Below are positions 32,395 to 44,099 of a stretch of 64,000 bases of DNA, one piece after another. The notes beneath the pieces were generated by a model that did no database searches, was not told where the DNA came from, and saw nothing but the letters and a program-made list of their open reading frames with translations. Position 1 is the stretch's first letter. Each line of letters opens with the position of its first letter. Position numbers and translations under genes: made by a program. The stretch is from Gymnopus androsaceus JB14. Its lineage: Eukaryota; Basidiomycota; Agaricomycetes; Agaricales; Omphalotaceae. The DNA lies in assembly GCA_009733575.1 (NCBI GenBank), contig ML769561.1:1-64000 (forward strand), written 5' to 3'.

Positions 32395-33190
32395 GTACGT
32401 AAGGATGGACACGGGCAGGGGTCGACCCGTGGTTTTAACTCAAGGGGTTTGGCAGGTCCGGGTACGGTATGCCGGAATCCTAAACCCGCCAAACCCGCCT
32501 GGTCACCTGCCGGGTTAGCGGGTTTTTCCGGTGCCATGAGTTTGGCTGAAGAGTCATCAGATTTCAATTTTCAAAACGTATGATTCTTACCTTCTTATCA
32601 CTTGTGTTCCTGTCATTGCTGCAGGAGGCCCCCGAGTTCTCGAGCTTGTAGATTCGAGAGATAATGAACTCCTCGACATCACATACAGTTCATTGACACT
32701 ATAACAATGTGTGGTGTGTGCAAGATTTATAGTGTGACACAAAATACTCAACAATTCTTTTTGCAGAATACCGTTCAGCACCCTCTCTCTTCAAGTCACT
32801 AAATAACTCAAATCTGGCTCCGTACCCTCAAACTCCAATTCTTTATCTTACTACGTGTCCGCAATCACTCCGGAAGCAAAGGGAAAACAGATAACTGGAT
32901 ATCTTTAGGTACGTGTCTTTACTTCTTTCTCATTTTTGTGTGTGTGCTGATAATTCACTTATAGTTAATATTTATATCAAATTGAAGCACTGGTTTAACG
33001 CTATTTCAAGCTTGTAAAAATCTACTGGAGACTGCGTAGCTTCATCCACAATATACCTATCTAACCACTCTTTCAAATTCTTGTTTGCAACCTTGTTTGT
33101 TTGATTTTTTGAGTTGGAATCTGATGGTATAGCCCTCTTTGGATATTTCAGTATATTTTTTCCATCCATCGTTTGCCAATCTGCCTTTGA
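32395..33190. other. Insertion debris between OPT exons
   Basis: A GC-rich repeat fragment at 32408-32545 (GGGTTTGGCAGGTCCGGG, AACCCGCCAAACCCGCC) looks like part of a decayed transposon. The stretch 32972-33190 has a minus-strand reading (WLDRYIVDEATQSPVDFYKL) that may be copia Gag or old coding sequence. Nothing else is supported. Confidence 0.35.
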
Positions 33191-33817
33191 TTGGTTCGAT
33201 TGCTTGCAGACTCCATGTGGTCCAACAATTTCCGACAAAATCCTCTCAAGGATCATCTGAACAAGGCTTACTATATTATTCGCTACCTTATAGGTACCGC
33301 CGAATATTTTCTCGTCTATGATGGGAACTCTGGAGAAGGCTTCTATGCCAACTCGGATTCTGATCATGCATCAGATCCTGATACACGTCGATCCCAAACT
33401 GGGTACATTCTCAAACTGGCCAAGGGAATTGTGTCCTGGACTTCGTATCTCCAGAAAACAGTTGCTTTATCTTCCACCGAAGCCGAATATATGGCTTTAA
33501 GTGACTGTTGCAGACAAATCAGGTGGATCCTCAATTTACTTAGGGAAATTGGATTCCCACTGACTGGATTCCCACTTCTCGGTGATAACATGGGTTCGAT
33601 CTTTATGGCCAATAATCAGGCTCAAGATCGTCGGACCAAACATATTGATGTCCGATATCACCACATCAGGGAAACTACCGAGTCAGGACTTGTGATCCCT
33701 TATTATATTCCAACGGATCAGAATGTCGCGGATCTTTTAACTAAGAATCTCGCTTGGGTTAAATTCAAACGTTGCCGAGATCAACTTGGCATTGAATTCG
33801 TTGCTGACTTTGAATAA
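33191..33817 (+). pseudogene. Ty1/copia RNase H end of a polyprotein, 5'-truncated
   Basis: It encodes the C-terminal RNase H domain of copia elements: AYYIIRYLIGTAEYFLVYDG, SDSDHASDPDTRRSQTGYIL, KGIVSWTSYLQKTVALSSTE (with the catalytic Glu in SSTEAEYMAL), then the typical DNMGSIFMANN, TKHIDVRYHHIRE and DQNVADLLTK. The stop is at 33817 and the LTR starts 90 bp later. Reverse transcriptase and integrase are missing upstream, so this is a truncated insertion. Since the frame is clean, the loss is probably recent. Confidence 0.85.
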
Positions 33818-33906
33818 AGTTCGCAAGAGACTGGATCTCAGGTGAGATTCACGTGCTTTCTTAAGCACATGAGGAATTCTACCTCCACGACCTCAGCGAG
33901 GGGGAG

Positions 33907-34223
33907 TGTTGAACGTATGATGATATCACTCATCATCTCGGTCATATGACGCTATCAGTCATCGCCGAGGTAGTCTTACTCAGCCTCAGTAGTATCTTAG
34001 TAAGTAGCTTTATGGACGACATCATAGGTCATGCACATAGAACATACTAGAAGGATACTACCATATATGTAATGAATACAGTACTACAGTATATAAGGAC
34101 TCCAGTAGTACTGCTAATGATAATGACTTCTACTAGTCTTTTACCTCTCTCTATCTGCTCTACAAGCTTAACCACTTGGTGAGTGCTAGTCACTGCGCCT
34201 CCTAGCTTATATGCTGCGCAACA
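33907..34223 (+). mobile_element. Copia 3' LTR with polypurine tract
   Basis: A G-rich polypurine tract (GCGAGGGGGAG) ends at 33906. The LTR begins TGTTG and ends CAACA at 34223, a perfect 5-bp terminal inverted repeat. A TATA-like TATATAAGG lies near 34091. The 5' LTR is not in the window. It joins directly to the CTCCAGAG-subfamily element, whose left tip it replaces. Confidence 0.8.
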
Positions 34224-34986
34224 AAACCTGGGTGGTCTTTAGAGATCTCCAGAGTGCCTGTAGCTTCTGGAGCAGCTGGAGCAAGGTTACCTATTCCAGA
34301 GACCAATATAAACCTCTGGAGATCTCTGGAGACCTCCAGAGAGCTATTCAATCAAGTTTCCATGTTGTGTAACCATGCATTAATAATAGAAATTTTATAT
34401 TCATCATTTTTATGTACTGTGACAATAATTAGGTGCACTGTAGCAATTATTATTATGTAGTAGTAATAAGTGACAGGTACTGGATGAGTCTCCTGTTTTC
34501 CCCCTCCCAATGTTTCCATAGTGCTCTTCTCGATATCTGCCTCCATTGCCCAAACCCTTCTGCATTTCTGGAAATCACCTCTAAAAAGCAATGTTATGTG
34601 AAAGTGAAACTTACAGTGAAAGGATGGAACGTTGCAACAGTGGGAGAAGGGAAAAAAAATACAAGTTCATCTTCTTCCAAAGTTCAAAGCCCATGCATTT
34701 TATATCACTTCCTGATAGTTTACAGCATTGTTGATGACACAAGGAGTTGCTGACGGCAACCATCATTATGTTGAGGGCACTCGAGGCCATCATTTTTGGC
34801 GCTACTCTGGCTGACAGCCAGACTAGCTCCAAAAAAGGAAAGTCTGATCATTCTCAAAGTACCATCAATCAGCCACTACAGCTTTGTTCTCTCCAGCATC
34901 TCCAGAGTTCTCCAGAGCTCTCTGGAGACTTATTCAATTCTCTGGATGCTCCAGCAGCTCCAGCAAAAATACAGGTTTTGCTGATG
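34224..34986. mobile_element. CATCAG-type element, CTCCAGAG subfamily, left tip lost
   Basis: The right end is AAATACAGGTTTTGCTGATG, followed by 'tc'. The left side starts within the terminal repeat (AAACCTGGG) directly after the copia LTR. Both outer ~100 bp contain CTCCAGAG/TCTGGAGA arrays. The ~500-bp centre is plain AT-rich DNA, so this is a longer relative of 30588-30766. Confidence 0.75.
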
Positions 34987-35039
34987 TCGGTACACTCCCA
35001 TATTTTTTAATTCCAGTGCACATCACAGTCTAGTTTAGT

Positions 35040-37230
35040 GATGACTACAAGCTTCCCGTAGTCACCTTCCGCATGCTATTCCTTGGTCTCGGGTTTTCTG
35101 CTTTTGGGTATGTATGGCCACATGACTACATAATGAGCTTGCTCTGACCTTTATCCCGTGCAGATCTGTTCTGGCCCAACTGTACTACTTCAAGCCCCAA
35201 ACGCTACTTGTCTCTGAAAATTTCCTCCTGATTGTGATATATTTTATTGGCAAAGCATGGGAGAAGGGTCTTCCTTCTCGTGGTATTTTTTGTTTCATTA
35301 ACCCTGGACCTTTCAACATCAAGGAGCATGGTGCTGCCCTGATTATGGCTTTCACTGCCAGTAGCTCAGCAACTGCCATTCAAGTCATTTCTGTACAGGA
35401 CCTCTACTAGTGGGTTTAATTGACTAAGGTCATACATTGAATGTTCAACTTTTCCTTTTAGTAACAACTAATTGAACCCTGGTGTTGCCATCTTCACTCT
35501 CCTTGCCTCACAGCTTATTGGCTACTCCTTTGCGGGTCTTTTGCAAGAGGCGCTTGTTTACCCGTCGATCTGCTTCTGGCATAAGTCTCTTTCCCAATGC
35601 AGTACCACCTGGTATTCACTGATTCCTTTGCATAGCTACCGTCATCACCCCCGCCAGTATTTTCCAAGTGTAGGTTCATTATTGCATGTTTACTTTTGAC
35701 ATTAATCTGATCGCTATTTTCAGTCTTCATTTTGACAGTGGCTTGGGAAGTAAACGTACCAAGATCTTCTGGGCTCTCTTTACGTTCATCTTTTGCTACA
35801 AGATTTTCCCTCAATGGATTCTCCCCATTCTTACTGGAGTCAGCATCTTTTGTCTTGTTGATCATACCTCTCCTACTATGCGTAACATTTTTGGAGGAGC
35901 AAGCAATAACAAAGGCAAGGGTGTACGTGTACTTTATCTTGTAGTCTGTGATTTGCCAGGATAAACACCGTTTATAGCTCCTTGCTGCTTGTTTCGACTG
36001 GAATATTATTACATCAATAAATTTGTACACCCCTCTCTGGACACAGCTTAACCAGGACATCAGTGTTGTCCTCACCTACTCGGGGTCACCAAAAGTGACC
36101 GTCACCTGGTTTTTTGGACATATCTCATGAAGAACAGTATATATCTTCTTCAAACAAGTTGTAGTATAAGTCTATAATACATTCTGCATCTTCTGAGACC
36201 ATTTGGGTGACATCCCCGTGAGAAACACCTGACATATGCGGCATTTTGTGAACATCCCCAGAGTGTGCAGGTGCAAGTATTTTTTTTGAGGAGATGCAGT
36301 AGTCACCATTGAAAAGAGGGACATCGAAAACGGGGGTTGCACTTTACCTCATATTATTTCTCATGAAACTGAGGTAGCTATAAAGCTCTCAAAGTTATCA
36401 TTTTTCAATATTTTTGGCTCCTACGGTCAAAAATCTGTCAAAATCACCAGTTTGTGAGCTCAATAGCTACCTCAATTTTGTGAAAAATAGTATGGGGTAA
36501 AGTGCAACCCCCGTTTTCGATGTCCCTCTTTCAATGGTGACTACTGCATCTCCTCAAAAAAAATATTTGCACCTGCACACTTTGGGGATATTCACAAAAT
36601 GCCGCATATGTCAGGTATTTCTCACGGGGGTGTCACCCAACTGGTCTCAGAAGATGCAGAATGTATTATGTACTTATACTACAACTTGTTTGAAGAAGAT
36701 ATATACTGTTCTTCATGAGATATGTCCAAAAAAACCAGGTGACGGTCACTTTTGGTGACCCCGAGTATATCTTAATGTGTGCTGTCTACTACGGAAATAT
36801 CTGGCAGGGACTCAAAGTTGGTTTTAGTTGTTTCTCTTTCTGTATCATTTCTGACCTCTTTTAGTTCCCCTTCATGTCTCAAGCTATTTTCAATATCAAT
36901 GGCAACCAAGTATGTTCATCGCTTTGTTTTCCATGCCACAGCACTAATTCTTTTAAATCCCAAAGTACAACCAGACTGCTATCCTCACTAACAACAAGTT
37001 CGACCCTGTCAAGTACGCTGAAGTTGGGAGTAAGTTTTCCATATTTTTTGCATGCAAAGACTCAGTTAATCCGTTTTCTAGCCTGCTTTTTTTTCGGCCA
37101 CTAACACTTTGTATTTCATCACCGCTAACCTTGCCATGGGTGCTCCCATCACCGTCCTCTGCTTCTACTGGGAACAATTATTGCCCTTCTTCTGTATGAT
37201 GAACCCATGGAACAAATCCGCTACTGTCAC
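35040..37230 (+). pseudogene. OPT oligopeptide transporter, middle exons, copy A
   Basis: The exons read DDYKLPVVTFRMLFLGLGFS, VLAQLYYFKPQTLLVSENFL, GIFCFINPGPFNIKEHGAAL, SSSATAIQVISVQDLYY, TLLASQLIGYSFAGLLQEAL, TKIFWALFTFIFCYKIFPQW, SPTMRNIFGGASNN, VYYGNIWQGLK and FITANLAMGAPI. These are the transmembrane core of an OPT-family peptide transporter, including the conserved NPGPFNIKEH. Short introns are visible. The element 36079-36765 sits between V-L-T-Y and I-L-M. Frames are broken in places (for example TGGTATTTT after KCFWH-like text), and the C-terminal part of the gene does not follow here. Confidence 0.8.
36079..36765. mobile_element. Long-TIR MITE, TA-flanked, in an OPT exon
   Basis: It is 687 bp with inverted arms of about 300 bp. 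The ends are CTCGGGGTCACCAAAAGTGA and its complement, with TA at 36077-36078 and 36766-36767. The arms continue as GACGGTCAC, GAAGATATATACTG and CAACCCCCGTTTTCGATG. It is non-coding. The corresponding empty site is present at about 38735-38745 in the inverted OPT copy. TA duplication suggests Tc1/mariner-type mobilisation. Confidence 0.9.
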
Positions 37231-38257
37231 TCCCATATTTTTTAATTCCAGCACACATCTCACAGTCTAGTTTAGTGATGACTACAAGCTTCCCGTAGTC
37301 ACCTTCCGCATGCTATTCCTCGGTCTCGGGTTTTCTGCTTTCGGGTATGTATGGCCACATGGCTACATAACGAGCTTGCTATGACCTTTATCCTGCGCAG
37401 ATCTGTTCTGGCCCAACTGTACTACTTCAAGCCCCAAACACTACTTGTCTCTGAAAATTTCCTCCTGATTGTGATATATTTTATTGGCAAAGCATGGGAG
37501 AAGGGTCTTCCTTCTTGTGGTATTTTTTTTGTTTCATTAACCCTGGACCTTTCAACATCAAGGAGCATGGTGCTGCCCTGATTATGGCTTTCACTGCCAG
37601 TAGCTCAGCAACTGCCATTCAAGTCATTTCTGTACAGGACCTCTACTAGTGGGTTTAATTGACTAAGGTCATACATTGAATGTTCAACTTTTCCCTTTAG
37701 TAACAACCAATTGAACCCCAGTGTCACCATCTTCACTCTCCTTGCCTCACAACTTATTGGCTACTCCTTTGCGGGTCTTTTGCAAGAGGCGCTTGTTTAC
37801 CCGTCAATCTGCTTCTGGCATAAGTCTCTTTCCCAATGCAATACCACCCAGTATTCACTGATTCCTTTGCATAGCTACCATCATCACCCCCGCCAGTATT
37901 TTCCAAGTGTAGGTTCATTATTGCATGTTTACTTTTGACATTAATCTGATCGCTATTTTCAGTCTTCATTTTGACAGTGGCTTGGGAAGTAAACGTACCA
38001 AGATCTTCTGGGCTCTCTTTACGTTCATCTTTTGCTACAAGATTTTCCCTCAATGGATTCTCCCCATTCTTACTGGAGTCAGCATCTTTTGTCTTGTTGA
38101 TCATACCTCTCCTACTATGCGTAACATTTTTGGAGGAGCAAGCAACAACAAAGGCAAGGGTGTACATGTACTTTATCTTGTAGTCTGTGATTTGCCAGGA
38201 TAAACACCGTTTATAGCTCCTTGCTGCTTGTTTCGACTGGAATATTATTACATCTTG
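37229..38257 (+). repeat. OPT copy B: near-identical repeat of 34994-36033
   Basis: Starting at ACTCCCATATTTTTTAATTC, this segment repeats the OPT middle exons of copy A with only scattered substitutions (for example TTGAACCCCAGTGTCACC for TTGAACCCTGGTGTTGCC), and it ends abruptly at 38257 inside ATTATTACATC. The joins fall in the middle of gene sequence, so it is either a recent tandem duplication or an assembly artefact. Confidence 0.85.
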
Positions 38258-38798
38258 GCAGTGAAATGCTCATGCTGCATGACAGTAGGGATTTGTTCCA
38301 TGGGTTCATCATACAGAAGAAGGGCAATAATTGTTCCCAGTAGAAGCAGAGGACGTGTGATGGGAGCACCCATGGCAAGGTTAGCGGTGATGAAATACAA
38401 AGTTAGTGGCCGAAAAAAAAAGCAGGCTAGAAAACGGATTAACTGAGTCTTTGCATGCAAAAAATATGGAAAACTTACTCCAACTTCAGCGTACTTGACA
38501 GGGTCGAACTTGTTTTTAGTGAGGATAGCAGTCTGGTTGTACTTTGGGATTTAAAAGAATTAGTGCTGTGGCATGGAAAACAAAGCGATGAACATACTTG
38601 GTTGCCATTGATATCAAAAATAGCTTGAGACATGAAGGGGAACTAAAAGAGGTCAGAAGTGCAGAAAGAGAAACAACTAAAACTGACTTTGAGTCCCTGC
38701 CAGATATTTCCGTAGTAGACGGCACACATTAAGATATGGGTGAGGACAACACGATGTCCTGGTTAAGCTGTGTCCAGAGAGGGGTGTACAAATTTATC
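38258..38798 (-). repeat. OPT copy C: inverted repeat of 36025-37220 without the MITE
   Basis: The minus strand repeats the later OPT exons (VYYGNIWQGLK, FPFMSQAIF, AILTKNKFDPVKYAEV, FITANLAMGAPI) in inverted orientation and lacks the 687-bp element. It runs into the run of N at 38799. A head-to-head arrangement next to a gap is suspicious for a mis-join. Confidence 0.85.
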
Positions 38799-38823
38799 NN
38801 NNNNNNNNNNNNNNNNNNNNNNN
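38799..38823. other. Assembly gap (25 N)
   Basis: Twenty-five undetermined bases mark a scaffold gap. Sequence on the left ends within the inverted OPT copy; sequence on the right is of different character. Confidence 0.99.
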
Positions 38824-41800
38824 CTCTGGTCTGCCTAAATACAATGCTATTTCTGGCAGAAGGGTAAAAAGCAGGATTTCCATTTGACCCAAAGCTGGTT
38901 CAGGCAGCGGCATGAATTGGCGGACCTAAAGCTCTCGGCCCACGCAAAGCTCTTAGCGAAGGCGGCGGGCGGGTCGTGAAGGAAAGAGACCGTTCAACTT
39001 TTCATAGGTATGTATACGTATGTGGTATTCAACTAACACAATAATAAATAAAACAAAGAGACAAAAACCTGTGAGGAATTACCACAGGCCACAAGCGTAA
39101 AATTGCGGATGTCAAGAAGCACTGTTGGATGAGAACTAAAGCTCACTGCCAGCAAATAATACATACAACATATCAAGTCGAGGCCCAATGCATGTAGGAC
39201 CATTAAAATGCGCATATATAATACCCCGACTACTCTCAAATCATACCATATTGAGTGTATACGACTCGAAAAACTCATCCACACTCAAACCAAGTTACTC
39301 TACAGCCTTCAGGAACATGGCCAATCGATACATAGGTTATCAATCAAAAAATCATATCACACATCACATTATGAAATCCAAATGGCTCAATCCAATCACT
39401 TCGCTGATAGATACTAATAACAGCTAACAACAACGACAAGTCAACTTTCTCCGACCTCCATCCCAGCCCCAAACTCGCTCACACGTACACAAAAAAATAA
39501 CATTGTCATAGAGGCTAGGCAAGCAGCACATCTATCAGCCAGGTATTTGGCGTCATTTCCCCCCTCACCACTGGATAGAAAAAAGAGATAATTCTCGCAG
39601 GAAGAATAAATTAAAAGAAGCAAGACTCACCATTGAGACATGTAATTGAAAAACAAGCCAAAATGCTAGCTCCGAAGACACAACATATATGGTTGTGGAA
39701 GCTAACACCAACGAAAAAACCAGTGGAGACGCATCAAACAAAACGAGGGCACCAAAAGTATCTGACCAAACTGAGACCCAAAAATGAACGCAACGACACA
39801 GACCATCAGCTATCCAACGCTTAGAGGAGTCAAACCAACGTCACCCACGACTAATATCATGTCCCCTGAGACCATCGTAACATCTATAGTATACAAGCCC
39901 AATCTCAGCACCACCAATCAACACAAATACCAATCATAACTAACATTTGGTGAAGACACAAGGAACAAACACCCGGTACCCTGATTCGCAAGCGACACCA
40001 CTGAGACGATAAAAACGACACCCACATGGAATGTGTATCTCCACTGCAGTCACGCTATAACTCAAACTAGTGACACACGCACTAGATATATTAAGTATCG
40101 TCACAGAACAACTACTGAACTGAACTGGAAATACCATACCAAGATGCAAGAGTCATACTGGAGAAACAAATCACACCGCGTGTGACACAGTCTCTTGGAG
40201 GAAGACAATTCTAGGAGGCCACTTCGCCAGTGGAAAAAGCGCCATTAATGAATTATGGAAACAAGATACACTGACTGAGCACAAAAAAAACGAAAGAGAA
40301 ACAGGGACCATCATTAGCCACCCCAAAACAGTACCCGGTCTTGCCTGACTGGAACACTCTCAACGCAACGAGCTCCAAAGAAATACTACCGCGATGTCGA
40401 ATTGAAACACTAATTGTGCAATTCTGATCATCGACCATAAGAATGGTACCAGAGATACATCGCAAAAACACTAGTGGTGGGCTCTCTGGATCTCCCTCAT
40501 GATCCAAAGTCCCTGCCAATGATAGTCTCCAATAAGATGCAACCCTCCGACAAAAACTATACACTTTTTAAAGAACACCGTGCAACCAGCTACAACATAA
40601 TTCATAGAACTAAGAACACCATATCGTACCAATGCACCGAAGGAGAAAAAACCAATTGAACAAAGGGAAGTTGACCTTAGGGAGGGAATCTTAAAAGGTA
40701 CATGTCCAAGCTTAACGGATCCTCGCCACATCCAGTCAAAATACCCATGGGAATATCAGCGACATCAACTCCCAATAGAAAGCAACCACGATAAACATGT
40801 TAGCTACGGGGTTAGCCTGCGGGCACTGTACAACGCCACATCAATAGATACGCAAGCCCATCCAAAGACCTGCCTGTGCTGAATTAGGCCTGTAACCAAG
40901 GATCAGCAGACAGTATGCTCGCAGCTACTGCCAAGATGGTAAACCAAACAAAATAGAGAGGAAATAATGTACATCCTAGAGAAATGATAGTGTGAGCTTA
41001 TTCCATCTGTTAAGTCCAAATATGAAAAAAGCCTACCTTACCACTCTTGAAGTTTGCCACAGGTGAAAGCTCTCTTGATCAGACAATGTACACGCCATAT
41101 GCCGCACTTGCCAAAACGAAAACAAAAAACCAATCAAACATATTAACACACGCTGTAGTCAGTAAGCTCAAAAGGCAATGGATAGATAATGGCTCAATAG
41201 CAAAGCAGATCATCAAAGACACTCAACACATCTCGGGAAACCTCGAGATATTATTCAATCACAGTAGAACACAACGCTCCATCTGACCACGTAGCAAAGT
41301 AGTGGATCATAGATCACCCTGAGGATTCCACCATACAGAAAGAGGCCAAATAATTGTTCCACAGTTACGCAAACAGCAAAGAGGACAGGTGCCAATGGAA
41401 CACCACATCGGCAAAAAAGGTTAGCAGGTGCATGAAACATACTAAAAACAATGTTAGATGCCGAAAAAAAAAAGCAGCGCTAGAAGAACACGGACTTAAC
41501 TGAAGTACTCCATGCATGCAAAACAACTACATGGAACAAAACCTATACATCACATACCTTTACAGCGTATCCTTGATCTAACGAGATCGAAAACACTTGG
41601 CAATTGGTTTAGTCGACCGAATAGAAAGTCATGGTATCTCTCCTTTGTGATTTACAAAGACAATAAGTGCTCGTGGCATGGACAACCACAACACCTAAGC
41701 GAAACCATGCACAATACAACACTATGGTTTGCCAAACAATCGATATTCGAACAAATAGCTGAGGACACATGCACCCACCAAGAGGAAAACCTAAAAGAAG

Positions 41801-42480
41801 AGTCCACCGAAAATCCTACAGCACACCCCGAGAACAAACTAAAACTCATTTGAGTCCCATGCCAGATATTTCCGTAGTAAGACGGCCACACATTAAAGAT
41901 ATAATCGGTCCATCCAAAAGTGACCGAAAACTTCACCTGGTTTGGACAAAAATACATCTCACTGAAGAACATATCATTAATCTTCTATACAAACAAGTTG
42001 TCAGATACATAACCAGCACCTCACATAAAATCAATTCCTGCATCTTCCTGAGACCATTTGGGTGACATCCCCGGCGTGACAGATAAAGTACCTGACGCAT
42101 ATGGCGGCCATTTTGTGAATTCATCCACAAAGTGCTGCAAGTGCACTATATTTATTACTCGAAGGAGAATGCCAAGTAAGATCACACATTGAAAACAGCG
42201 AACATCGAAAAACGGGAGTTGCACTCTTCTCACCCAATAATACTTTTTTCACAACACACAATCTGACACGCATAGCCCCTATTCAATGCTCATCAAACTG
42301 GTAAAACTTGAAGATTTATATACCAGATGAAGAGTAAAAATATGAAAAATATAACTTTGATGAGCATTATAGCTACCTCAGTTTCATGAGAAGTAAATAA
42401 TATATGAGGTAAGGCTGCAAATCCCCCGTTTTTCGATGTCTTCTTTTCAAATGGTGACTCTACAGTGATGAGAATCACCA
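38824..42480. other. Right of gap: includes a noisy antisense OPT/MITE copy, probably uncorrected long-read sequence
   Basis: From about 41340 to 42470 the sequence is a corrupted antisense version of the OPT exons and of the 36079-36765 element. For example, CCGTAGTAAGACGGCCACAC stands for CCGTAGTAGACGGCACAC, and GTGACATCCCCGGCGTGACA for GTGACATCCCCGTGAGAAAC. Differences are mostly single-base insertions. Near 40780-40810 the antisense text still resembles the OPT C-terminal core (a HPG.PVANM-like run), so part of 39000-41300 may be the noisy 3' half of the gene. Short frames here should not be annotated. Confidence 0.6.
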
Positions 42481-43960
42481 CGACCTGCAGACTTATTTAC
42501 GAGTGCAATTTATTGCCGAGTAGTAGTTGTTTTCCTGCTTATGTAAGATCTTACGTAAAGTTATATTATTATAGTATTTCCTTTCCACGCTTTGCCGTGC
42601 TTTGCTGTGCACGTGTTAAGTCCGAGATTTCCTAAACGGTAAAACCACGGAGTTCCTATGACATCATTGGGGTTGCTTCGTTGCAAGGAAAACGCGCACA
42701 GCCACTCAAAGCGAGCAAGCAGAGCATTGCATGCCGGTCAAAGCGCTTACCTACTGCTTCTGACCATAAATCATTTCCCTAGAACATACTTCTTATTCAT
42801 TGCTCTTCAAAATTTTATTGTACACTCTCATAGATGTATTTAAAAGATCTATCTAGCTAATTATACAATACAATGAAAGAAAAATATTCAGAAGTTTTGT
42901 CAAGTCAGATTTCAAGTTTGTAGAGCATGCTTTAAGATTCTTTAGTTGTGGTAACAAAGCAATAAATTTTCTTATGTCTTGGGAATCAGGATATATCATC
43001 GATATGAGTATCTAAGAAGTTTACTTGGTACATTCAGAGGGTTCTGAACAAAGTTGAATATTTGAGAGCCAGCAAAGAACATTGGGATTGCACTTAAGTA
43101 TGGGAATTGGTACATTGCTCCCCAATTTCAGATGCATTTTCAGGTCCATCCTGGCAACATCAAAAATTAAAATGTACAGTCACGAAAGTTTGGGAATCAT
43201 TAAGTCTAAGGTATATCCTAATATGTGTTTTAAAGCCAATCTAGCAAGTTTTAAATAAAATTTTTAGTACCAACATTCACAGGTACATTACTGCTACCAT
43301 GACATTGATAGTAGTATTGACTCAACTACAATGGGATTTACAAGTTTGCTCACCCACTATGCATTACAAGCCCATGTGCAAAATTCATATTTTTGTGTTT
43401 CAGTTTTCTTCCTCTTCCTTTCCTCGGTGTCCAACATGATGAACCTCATTTATCTCTTGCTTGCATGTTTGCTTGGATTAGTAGGACAAAGCAGTGATTA
43501 TGATTGCACTTATCAATATTTCCCTCTGCACTATTCCCTCAACATTGCTTCTAGCTTCCTGTATGCTTTATACATCCTGGGCAATGGAGTCTGATTATGA
43601 TCTATGGGCATTGCCTGGTACATATGAAAGTTTTGTCCACATCATATTCAAGGATAATCCTCTTGCCAAATCCTCACTTTCTCCTGAATGATTTAACAAT
43701 GATTTTTGTGCTTTTTTCATTCTAAATAGTAAATGTATGTAAGTGTTTGACTGTAATGACCTGTACTTATATTGAATATATACAAACTTCTATTTTTGTT
43801 CTTGGATTTCAAGCAGATTGCTGCGACGAGTAATTGCCACGCGGTAGCGTTGGCCCACATCACAAGTTGAACTCCTCGGTCCATTATTATTCAAGTTGTG
43901 CCTAGTCGCCAAATGCTAGGAAAGTATAAATACATCCTTTTTTAAGCTGAAAATGATCTT
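42481..43960. other. Non-coding or unrecognised
   Basis: It contains a near-palindrome TTATGTAAGATCTTACGTAA at about 42539-42558. A coding-like run at about 43400-43640 in mixed frames has no recognisable domain. No gene is supported. Confidence 0.35.
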
Positions 43961-44046
43961 TCCCTCTACCTCGTGTGATGCTTCAGTGAACCAGTTGCCG
44001 TTCTGAGTTTTCTCCTCCAGTGGCTTTCGAGTTCTCTGTAGTAGGA

Positions 44047-44099
44047 GTCGGACCGGACGGCCCGTAAAGTTTCGAATATTACGGGCCGCCCGGTCCGAC
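44047..44099. repeat. GC-rich hairpin, 21-bp arms, 11-base loop
   Basis: The arm GTCGGACCGGACGGCCCG... (44047-44067) pairs with 44079-44099 with one mismatch around the loop AGTTTCGAATA. It stands out in AT-rich surroundings. It could be a foldback-element footprint or a structured RNA. Confidence 0.8.

Noticed and set aside
39188..42130. Several 70-110 codon frames right of the gap
   Set aside because: The segment includes a noisy copy of OPT/MITE sequence and is probably uncorrected, so frames there are not reliable.
42539..42558. Near-palindrome TTATGTAAGATCTTACGTAA as a regulatory site
   Set aside because: Short, AT-rich, imperfect and not next to a supported gene.
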